Shown here in pieces: positions 1 to 5,358 of a stretch of DNA of 7,616 nucleotides. The translations under genes and the position numbers were made by a program. Source of the stretch: JAUVXJ01 sp034430275 (GTDB lineage Bacteria > Chloroflexota > Anaerolineae > UBA7937 > B3-Chlor); assembly GCA_034430275.1 (NCBI GenBank), contig DAOUEW010000341.1, positions 1 through 7,616 of the forward strand, written 5' to 3'. The notes under the pieces were generated by a model. The model worked only from the letters and a program-made list of their open reading frames with translations, was not told the DNA's origin and ran no database searches. Numbering within the stretch: the stretch's first letter is position 1; every line of letters begins with the position of its first letter.

Positions 1-681
1 CACCCGCAGGATCAATGCCCACTGCACGTACGATAGCGTGATGATCGGTAGTATCAAGTGTCTCATCGCATCCCAGAAGATGTCCAGCCTCAGGTTCAGT
101 ATCGCGTCCAACGTGTTCATCCCCGTGTATCGCGTGAACTCCGCCGATAACACTACCTGGCTGGCCCAATCCGATAACCTCCCCGCCGGAAACCACTGTA
201 GCTTGGCATAGAAGATCATCAACACCAGCAAACCGAACACAAACGTCGGAAACGACCACCCTATGATCGCAAATACCCTCATCACCTGGTCTATGAACTT
301 GTTGTGGTTCAGCGCCGATATCACTCCCAACTGTATCCCTACCCACAGCAGCGGAATAGCCGACCACAACGCTAACTCGAATGACGCCGGTATGTATCGC
401 TTGATCGTATCAAGCACCGGCGCCTTCCCCGTCTTCGAAAAACCCAGATCACCATGCAATACCCCATTCATCCACCGGAAGTACTGCACGTGGATCGGGT
501 CATCCAACCCATACTTCTCGATGATCTCGTCTAGCTCCCCCGCCCCCTTCGGTATCGCAGCCACGTACAGACTGGCCCTCTGCCCGGGGTCCAGAAACGA
601 CATCATCGCGAAGATGAGTATCGTCACCCCCAGGATGATGATCGGCAATATCATCAGTCTGCGTATTACGTATGCTATCAT
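1..681 (-). CDS. DppB/OppB-type ABC transporter permease, 3' end cut off by window edge
   Basis: This is an inner-membrane subunit of a peptide/oligopeptide-type ABC importer. It would form the channel with a second permease and be driven by ATPases outside the window. Translating the minus strand from the ATG at 681-679 gives 227 codons without a stop, reaching base 1 in frame. The protein opens MIAYVIRRLMILPIIILGVT, the usual first membrane segment. Next come a DPGQ stretch near residue 35, the family pattern GLDDPIHVQYFRWMNGVLHGDLGFS (shown in pieces: YGLDDP, VQYFRW, GDLGFS), and TLEL-like 'SFELALWSAIPLL'. Further on are 'FPTFVFGLLVLMIFYAKLQW' and 'RHLILPIITLSY'. Family members are about 310-340 residues, so roughly the last third, including the EAA loop that contacts the ATPase, is missing. 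GAGAGGAG (693-700) and AGGTGA (685-690) precede the start. Ile codons are unusual: about 12 of 27 are ATA. The family call is firm; the substrate is not known. Confidence 0.93.
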   Translation of the reverse strand, partial: MIAYVIRRLMILPIIILGVTILIFAMMSFLDPGQRASLYVAAIPKGAGELDEIIEKYGLDDPIHVQYFRWMNGVLHGDLGFSKTGKAPVLDTIKRYIPASFELALWSAIPLLWVGIQLGVISALNHNKFIDQVMRVFAIIGWSFPTFVFGLLVLMIFYAKLQWFPAGRLSDWASQVVLSAEFTRYTGMNTLDAILNLRLDIFWDAMRHLILPIITLSYVQWALILRV

Positions 682-986
682 GATTCACCTGGCTCCTCTC
701 CACCACCCACGATAGAAAACGTCACGTCGCCGCCACATTCCGATGAGAAGCTGCTTTGATGGCAAACGAACCCATCCTCCTACTTGTTCCAAGGGCAGCA
801 CGTCGAGCGACCCTCCTCGGTAGTGACCACTCGCCTCTCGGCACTCCCAAGGAAGTCTGCTTCCGAGTGGCTTCGCACCGATGCCCCAGCTTCGCTACGG
901 CTTCCGTGCCAAGTCAATCGGCTATCGCACAACCATTGGCCCGATCGGTGCCCCGATGGGATGCATAACAGCCACCGAGCGAGTAG
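682..986. other. Intergenic stretch between binding protein and permease, no gene seen
   Basis: These 305 bases hold no convincing gene. The open frames present lack family resemblance and lie across one another. No good -35/-10 pair was found on the minus strand, so the permease is probably read from the promoter upstream of the binding protein. Several modest inverted repeats occur: GCACCGAT (875-882) with ATCGGTGC (944-951), and cactc/gagtg (842-846 with 865-869) enclosing ggaag-tctg-cttcc (851-864). They could shape the 3' part of the binding-protein mRNA, but repeats of this size are not far from what chance gives in 300 bases. Confidence 0.5.
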
Positions 987-1015
987 GGGCAAGGGCCGGC
1001 CATCGGCCCTTGCCC
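987..1015 (-). terminator. Perfect 12-bp hairpin after the binding-protein gene (attenuating terminator or mRNA stabiliser)
   Basis: The arms gggcaagggccg (987-998) and cggcccttgccc (1004-1015) are exact reverse complements around a 5-base loop (999-1003). The hairpin begins 23 bases after the stop codon of the solute-binding protein. No run of T follows the stem on the minus strand; the next bases are CTACTCGC. It is therefore not a classical intrinsic terminator. In ABC importer operons a strong hairpin between the binding protein and the membrane subunits commonly stops part of the transcripts or protects the upstream mRNA end, giving more binding protein than permease. That role is inferred here from position and stem strength. 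Confidence 0.7.
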
Positions 1016-1038
1016 GACGATCCTACTACGCGTTGACG

Positions 1039-3006
1039 CTACATCTCCTTGGAGAACCGATACAGATACATAGGGGAGGGATAGATGGGGTTCGCGTAGT
1101 ATCCCTTCACCCAGAGCTGCTGGTAGTTGCGGATGGTGGCCTGTGACATGAAGATGTCGAGCACATCGTCCATGGCCATGGCCTGCAACTCGAAGTAGCA
1201 GGCCTCGGCGTCAGGCCCGAACGGCAACGCCAGGCACTCCTCGATCTTCGCGTCGTACCGGTCGTACTGCTCCTGGGGCAGATTCTGGAACTGAGCCCAG
1301 GTGCCCGAGGAACTCATGTAGGGGATCACCCAGTTGTGCGGGTGATGGTAGTCCTCGATCCACCCGATGATGAACAGCGGCAACCGTCCGGCCACCATCT
1401 CATCCAGGTAGGTCGCCCAAGGCACGTCCAGCACGGAGATGGAGAAATTGGGGTTGACGCTCTCGACGTTGGCCTCGATGATCTCCGCGGCCGTCCGCCT
1501 CTGGTCGTTCCCACTGTTGTAGCTCGCGATGAGGTAGAACCCGGTGTCCCACAACGCCCCATCCCAGGCCAGCTTGAACTCCTCCTCGCACTTGGCCAAG
1601 TCATAGGAAGGCACCTCCTGATCCGGGTTGAAGCCCAGGATACCGGAGATGATGGGGCCTCTGCGCTGGACGGCCTCGCCTAGCCACGCTTCCTCGAGGA
1701 AAGTGTCGAAGTCGAAGCAGTAGTTGAAGGCCTTCCGCACGTGGATGTCGGAGAAGAAGTCAGGCGGGATCCCGTCGCCGTCCAGCTCGCCGCTGCCGAT
1801 ATACGGGTTGCCACCCTCGGTAACGATGCCCTGGTTGAAGAACACGTCGGCGGAGCTTACGCCTGCAATGTTGATGAAGGATCGGGCCGCGCCATTCTCA
1901 TTGAGGATCGTCATCTTGCTCGGATCCGACATGTCGATGGCGTCCCACTGCTCCTTCACCAATTGGTCGGCCTGGCTGACGTACTGCCTGGGGACGTAGA
2001 CCATGTCCACATCACCAGCCTCAAACATGGCGTACCGGGTGCCCCACTCGTCGACGTACTTCCACACCCCGCGCTCGATGGTCGCAGGTCCGGTAGGTGC
2101 ACCTTCCCACAGGGGCTCGGTCAACCAGTAGTCGTCGTTGCGGACCACCACGATCTCCTCGCCCGGCGTCCAGTGGTCCAACTTGTAGGGGCCGGTGCCG
2201 TTCATGGCGCTGTACAGCTCACTCTCCACGTCCTCGGGATCGTTGTAGTCGCGCCAGGTCGCGCAGTCGCCATCCCAGCCGCCTATCTCGGCGACCCACT
2301 CCTTGTCCATCGCCACGCCCCAACCGCTGGCGACGATGTTCAAGAAGGCACCAAAAGGCTTGGCCAGGTTGAAGGTCACCGTCCAGTTCTCGTCATCAGG
2401 CACCACCGAGGCCTTCACAAACTCGCAGGCCGCCTCGTCGCCCATCTCAGCCGCCAGGTCCTCGATGGCGTACTCGCCAGTGAGGGGCTCCAACACCACC
2501 CACGACGGGCCGCCAGCGCGGTCCTGGATCATCGTCCGCCAGAAGGAGTAGGCCACGTCCGACGGCGTCAAGTCGCCACCCTCGTGGAACTTGATCCCCT
2601 GACGGAGCTCGAAGACGTACTGGCTCCCGTCCTCCGACACCTCCGGCATCCCGGTGGCTAGCACAGGCACGAACTCGTCTACGGCCTCGCGGTTGTAGAA
2701 CAGCAAGCCCTCGTAGACGTTGAAGATGATCTCGTAGCTCGCCGTGTCGTACTCGTAGCTGGGATCCAGGGAGTCTGGCCCACCGATTGTAGCCATGATG
2801 AAGGAATCGGGGTTCTTGATCTCCATCGATGGCGCGGGCGCCTCCGGCTCCTCCTCGGCAGGAGGCGCGGTCGCTTCCGGGGCCTCTTCAGGAGGAGCTT
2901 CCTCCTCAGGAGGTGCCGCCGGAGCCGGCGTGCCGCAAGCCGTGAGGACGAGCACGAGCACCATCAACACGTTTGCCAATAGTAACCATCGCTTGTCTCT
3001 AAACAT
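1039..3006 (-). CDS. Lipoprotein substrate-binding protein of a peptide-type ABC importer (SBP family 5)
   Basis: This protein would capture the substrate outside the membrane, probably a peptide but possibly a sugar or other small solute, and hand it to the permease encoded downstream. It has 655 residues. Residues 1-24 are a lipoprotein signal peptide: FRDKR, then a hydrophobic stretch, then the lipobox LTAC with Cys24 as lipid anchor. Residues 25-60 are a Pro/Glu/Ala-rich spacer. The family 5 fold follows: 'DSLDPSYEYDT' near 78-88, 'YEGLLFYN' 98-105, 'IKFHEGGDLTPSDVAYSFWR' 138-157, 'NGTGPYKLDHWTPGEE' 269-284, 'RNDDYW' 289-294 and 'GWIEDYHHPHNW' 548-559. The length is at the long end for the family, about 500-650. 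The ATG at 3006 was chosen over an in-frame GTG at 3063 because GGGAGG stands 6 bases before it and it starts the signal peptide directly. The gene is first after a consensus promoter and long leader. Family and location are firm; the substrate cannot be read from the sequence. Confidence 0.95.
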   Translation of the reverse strand: MFRDKRWLLLANVLMVLVLVLTACGTPAPAAPPEEEAPPEEAPEATAPPAEEEPEAPAPSMEIKNPDSFIMATIGGPDSLDPSYEYDTASYEIIFNVYEGLLFYNREAVDEFVPVLATGMPEVSEDGSQYVFELRQGIKFHEGGDLTPSDVAYSFWRTMIQDRAGGPSWVVLEPLTGEYAIEDLAAEMGDEAACEFVKASVVPDDENWTVTFNLAKPFGAFLNIVASGWGVAMDKEWVAEIGGWDGDCATWRDYNDPEDVESELYSAMNGTGPYKLDHWTPGEEIVVVRNDDYWLTEPLWEGAPTGPATIERGVWKYVDEWGTRYAMFEAGDVDMVYVPRQYVSQADQLVKEQWDAIDMSDPSKMTILNENGAARSFINIAGVSSADVFFNQGIVTEGGNPYIGSGELDGDGIPPDFFSDIHVRKAFNYCFDFDTFLEEAWLGEAVQRRGPIISGILGFNPDQEVPSYDLAKCEEEFKLAWDGALWDTGFYLIASYNSGNDQRRTAAEIIEANVESVNPNFSISVLDVPWATYLDEMVAGRLPLFIIGWIEDYHHPHNWVIPYMSSSGTWAQFQNLPQEQYDRYDAKIEECLALPFGPDAEACYFELQAMAMDDVLDIFMSQATIRNYQQLWVKGYYANPIYPSPMYLYRFSKEM

Positions 3007-3309
3007 CTTTTTCCTCCCTATCGAAAGGTTTGTCGCATCTTGAGTTGTGTCGTCTGCTACCACGCCACGGTCCCCAGAGCGTCCTCACCTCCTCTCCCTG
3101 CGCGTCAGCACAGGCTGCATAAACCCCAGAGAGGGTGTAGCGCAACTCGTCCCAGTACGGGAAGAGACCGGACAGTACCCTCGTACGAGGCTCTGCCTGA
3201 GTCCCAGATGACCAGTTCCTGGGGATGGCGTCTCCATTGTCGGTCATCTATGAGCGCGTCTCCTCGCGCCGCTGAGACTGCTGAGCGTCAGTCCACACCC
3301 TCCCTGGGT
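3007..3309 (-). promoter_or_regulatory. Long, hairpin-rich 5' leader of the transporter mRNA (candidate regulatory RNA)
   Basis: From the predicted start site (A at about 3309) to the binding-protein ATG is about 303 bases, long for an ordinary leader. Local inverted repeats follow one another: GACTG/CAGTC (3276-3280 with 3289-3293), GCGCG/CGCGC (3254-3258 with 3265-3269), AGATGACC/GGTCATCT (3206-3213 with 3242-3249) enclosing ATGG/CCAT, the 12-base palindrome CCTCGTACGAGG (3179-3190), and TCCC/GGGA (3150-3162). The strongest is a two-part hairpin at 3086-3137. I recognised none of the conserved cores of TPP, SAM, cobalamin, glycine, guanidine or T-box elements. An open frame of 82 codons (3247 to 2999) runs through the leader and overlaps the ATG by 8 bases; it resembles nothing I know and is a rival explanation. 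The existence of a long leader is well supported by the promoter; its regulatory role is inference. Confidence 0.5.
3012..3018 (-). promoter_or_regulatory. Ribosome binding site that fixes the binding-protein start
   Basis: The minus strand reads GGGAGGA, then AAAAG, then ATG. The GGAGG core has near-ideal spacing (6 bases from GGGAGG), and the codons that follow encode a compact lipoprotein signal peptide. This supports the start at 3006 over the longer open frame beginning with GTG at 3063. Confidence 0.85.
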
Positions 3310-3315
3310 AAAAAG

Positions 3316-3344
3316 ATTATAGCACGGCACTTGAGCGCTGTCAA
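3316..3344 (-). promoter_or_regulatory. Consensus sigma-70 type promoter of the ABC transporter unit
   Basis: The minus strand carries TTGACA (3344-3339), a 17-base spacer and TATAAT (3321-3316), both boxes matching the housekeeping consensus at all positions with ideal spacing. Transcription would start near the A at 3309, after CTTTTT. A perfect match with optimal spacing is rare by chance. It sits between two genes on the coding strand of both, so it would drive the binding protein and probably the permease. A promoter this strong usually implies high expression, or control by a repressor or leader element. Confidence 0.88.
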
Positions 3345-3359
3345 GTTGCCCCAGGCAAC
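3345..3359. repeat. Inverted repeat GTTGCC-N3-GGCAAC abutting the -35 box (candidate operator)
   Basis: The arms gttgcc (3345-3350) and ggcaac (3354-3359) are perfect reverse complements separated by three bases and end exactly where TTGACA begins. A dyad in this position could bind an activator or repressor as a dimer. It could also form a short hairpin at the end of the upstream operon's transcript, but no T run follows, so it is a weak terminator candidate. No regulator gene lies in the window, so the cognate protein is unknown. Confidence 0.45.
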
Positions 3360-3453
3360 CCAGCTCGGCGCGGTATCGCGATGGAGGCTTTGACCCCGCG
3401 CTTGATTTCGCACCACTGAGACCGAGCCGCGGGACGTTGCCAGACCACACGGC

Positions 3454-5337
3454 CTACCCGCCAAGAGCCAGACCTGGACCGTAGATCATCAAGGTCAAGA
3501 AAGCATCGATCAGGATGAACACCAGTGAGACCGCCAGCAGGCTCCTGCTCTCGGCCCGGATCATGGCGTACAGAGCAGCGACTGTGGACGCAGCCAGAAT
3601 GCCCACCGGCACCACGACTCTCATGGCCGCATACAGCCTCGCTGACAAGAACGGAATGGAAACAGAGAATGGCACGTAATCCAGCAACGAGGGGCTGAAG
3701 TACAGCTTGCTGGCCTGGTAGATGCACACCGTCACGGCAAACGCGCCATAGCCCGCGGCCCCTTGTATTCTGTTGCCCAGGAAGCGGCCCGCGATTAGCG
3801 CCCAAACCAGGGAAGGTAGGATCCACAGTATGGCGAAAGGTATGGCCGCCACACCCGCCACGGCGCTGAACGCAGTGTTCAGAACAGCGAACAGAAAATC
3901 ATCCCTCGTCAGCCCATCAACGCGTTGCCTGATCTGCTGCACGGTAGTAGCATAGTACACAGCACTTGGTCCTGGCTCCAATCCCTCCACCCAGCTCAGA
4001 TGCAGATCACCATCTCGGTCGGCCACCACGTTGGACAGCCTGGACCAGTGAGTGGTGTTGCAGGCCACCTGATACCCTAGCAGTCCTCCATCGCGGAAAA
4101 CCAGGTTGACGATCTGGTGCTCGGGAGACACCCCGCGCGACATGGTCATCCCGCAGGTCACCACAGCCTCCTGATGCCCTGCCAGAGCCGAAGGATACGT
4201 CAAGCGTTCACTTCCGTACTCCTCGTCCCCGGTCGAGGGCACAAGGTACTCGAACCTGAGTGGCGAATCGTACGCCACGTAGTCCGGCTTCTCCTCCACT
4301 GGCAAGTACAGCGTCCTCGCAGATACCTTCGACGGAGAGTCGAGGGCAAAGCTGGCATACCAGCCTTCCGAGATAGCCGGCGCCGTCATATCCCTCCGAT
4401 ATTCCACCGTCCAGACCAGATACGCGTGGAGTTGGTCGAAGGTCAGAATCGGACCTGTCCTGAAGAACCGGCTGCCCGTGGGCAGATCCAGCAGTTTCAA
4501 CCCTGACACAGACTCGGGCATCTCATCTGTGACCACTGCAAGATACAGCTCCGCTGTGTCCTCGTCGTGGCCGGGCTCCTCCCATAGCAGATGCAAAGCG
4601 TCGTTGGGGCCTATGGCAGCGACGGGATGAGCTACGCCGCGGGCCACGACTCGAGGCGCGGTGGACGCGCCGAGTCCCAGCGATGGGGTTGAGTAGTACA
4701 GGTCTCTCTCTGCACCAGCTCCCTCTGTCCAGACTGCGTGTATCGTGCCCGACGACGTCGCCGCCACGTCGTATTCGAAACAGTGGTTCAGGCCCGATGA
4801 CAACAGGTCCGGGCCACTATCCAGGTGGCCATCAGCCGTCAGCACCAGATGATACAGATTCGAATAGTCACCCTGCACGGAGGAAGCCAGGAGGAAAGCA
4901 TGTATCCGCGCGTTCTTACCCAGCACCAGCCGCAGCTTCCTCGGCTGGAAAAGGGACACATTCAGGTCGTGCTCCTCCTCCGCCATTCCCTCTTCGTCAA
5001 GCCGAAGGTAGCGAAGCTCAGAATCCTGAGCGCTATGGCGTACAGTCCACACCAGGTGCACCCGTCGACTCTGATCAACGACCAGGGGCGCACCGCTATC
5101 GGTGCCGTAGAAATCGGACCCGACGGGCATGGCCCGACTCCAGTCGGGAGCTGCCTTCTGCCCAAGACTAGACCCCATTTCCGTCGGCCCGACCAACGCA
5201 CAGAGAAACAAGGGGCCCAGCCCTAGTAAGGCGATGAGCAACCAGGGCAACCAGCGTCTGAGCTCTGCCCTCAGGGCACCAGTGAAGCCTCTGCTAGAGT
5301 TCACACCTGCCGTATTGTCTGCCAAGTTCTTGCGCAC
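3454..5337 (-). CDS. Membrane-anchored propeller-like protein with polytopic C-terminus, function unknown
   Basis: I do not recognise a named family. The protein has 627 residues if the GTG at 5337 is used. A basic N-terminus leads to one membrane segment (about 29-50). A region of roughly 430 residues, presumably outside the membrane, follows. It contains a recurring strand of the type D-x-x-G-x-hydrophobic-H-x-x-W: 'VHLVWT' 93-98, 'IHAVWTEG' 199-206, 'LHLLWEE' 248-254, 'AYLVWT' 305-310 and 'DLHLSWVEG' 444-452. Most are followed by a Tyr-rich strand such as 'DLYYST' or 'AVYYAT'. This resembles sialidase/BNR-type beta-propeller blades without strict Asp boxes. Residues about 485-620 hold four or five membrane segments. 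The gene begins 21 bases after the transglutaminase gene, so the two are probably co-transcribed and act together at the envelope. The start is uncertain: GAGGA abuts the GTG, and a TTG at 5325 would be better spaced. Topology is confident, propeller fold moderate, function unknown. Confidence 0.85.
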   Translation of the reverse strand: MRKNLADNTAGVNSSRGFTGALRAELRRWLPWLLIALLGLGPLFLCALVGPTEMGSSLGQKAAPDWSRAMPVGSDFYGTDSGAPLVVDQSRRVHLVWTVRHSAQDSELRYLRLDEEGMAEEEHDLNVSLFQPRKLRLVLGKNARIHAFLLASSVQGDYSNLYHLVLTADGHLDSGPDLLSSGLNHCFEYDVAATSSGTIHAVWTEGAGAERDLYYSTPSLGLGASTAPRVVARGVAHPVAAIGPNDALHLLWEEPGHDEDTAELYLAVVTDEMPESVSGLKLLDLPTGSRFFRTGPILTFDQLHAYLVWTVEYRRDMTAPAISEGWYASFALDSPSKVSARTLYLPVEEKPDYVAYDSPLRFEYLVPSTGDEEYGSERLTYPSALAGHQEAVVTCGMTMSRGVSPEHQIVNLVFRDGGLLGYQVACNTTHWSRLSNVVADRDGDLHLSWVEGLEPGPSAVYYATTVQQIRQRVDGLTRDDFLFAVLNTAFSAVAGVAAIPFAILWILPSLVWALIAGRFLGNRIQGAAGYGAFAVTVCIYQASKLYFSPSLLDYVPFSVSIPFLSARLYAAMRVVVPVGILAASTVAALYAMIRAESRSLLAVSLVFILIDAFLTLMIYGPGLALGG

Positions 5338-5342
5338 TCCTC
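5338..5342 (-). promoter_or_regulatory. Oddly placed ribosome binding site before the propeller-like gene
   Basis: GAGGA on the minus strand touches the GTG at 5337-5335 with no spacer, too close for normal initiation. An in-frame TGA lies just upstream, so the protein cannot begin earlier. The TTG at 5325-5323 lies 12 bases from the same GAGGA, a more workable though long spacing, and would shorten the protein by four residues. Coupling to the transglutaminase gene ending at 5359 may also help initiation. Confidence 0.5.
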
Positions 5343-5358
5343 ACTGTCGCGTGCACGG

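Noticed and set aside
263..715. 150-codon open frame on the plus strand
   Set aside because: It is antisense to the permease, whose minus-strand translation matches the DppB family clearly.
780..992. 70-codon frames on both strands in the gap between binding protein and permease
   Set aside because: Two overlapping frames on opposite strands, no good ribosome binding site, no recognisable motif, and one runs into the terminal hairpin.
1741..2661. 306-codon open frame on the plus strand
   Set aside because: It lies wholly antisense to the binding-protein gene, is a typical by-product of GC-rich coding sequence, and has no family resemblance.
2820..2940. Repetitive ggagga/cctcct tract in the binding-protein gene
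   Set aside because: It encodes the Pro/Glu-rich spacer after the lipid anchor, which is ordinary for such lipoproteins, not a DNA repeat element.
3007..3063. Longer binding-protein start at GTG 3063
   Set aside because: It would put 19 extra residues before a complete lipoprotein signal peptide, while the ATG at 3006 has an excellent ribosome binding site.
3060..3090. T-box-like sequence CTGGGGACCGTGG in the leader
   Set aside because: It only loosely resembles the conserved UGGNACCGCG; the first U and the CGCG end do not match, and no Stem I signature or matching antiterminator arm was seen.
3360..3453. Intrinsic terminator after the propeller-like gene
   Set aside because: GCTCGG/CCGAGC can pair but only across a loop of about 50 bases and no T run follows.
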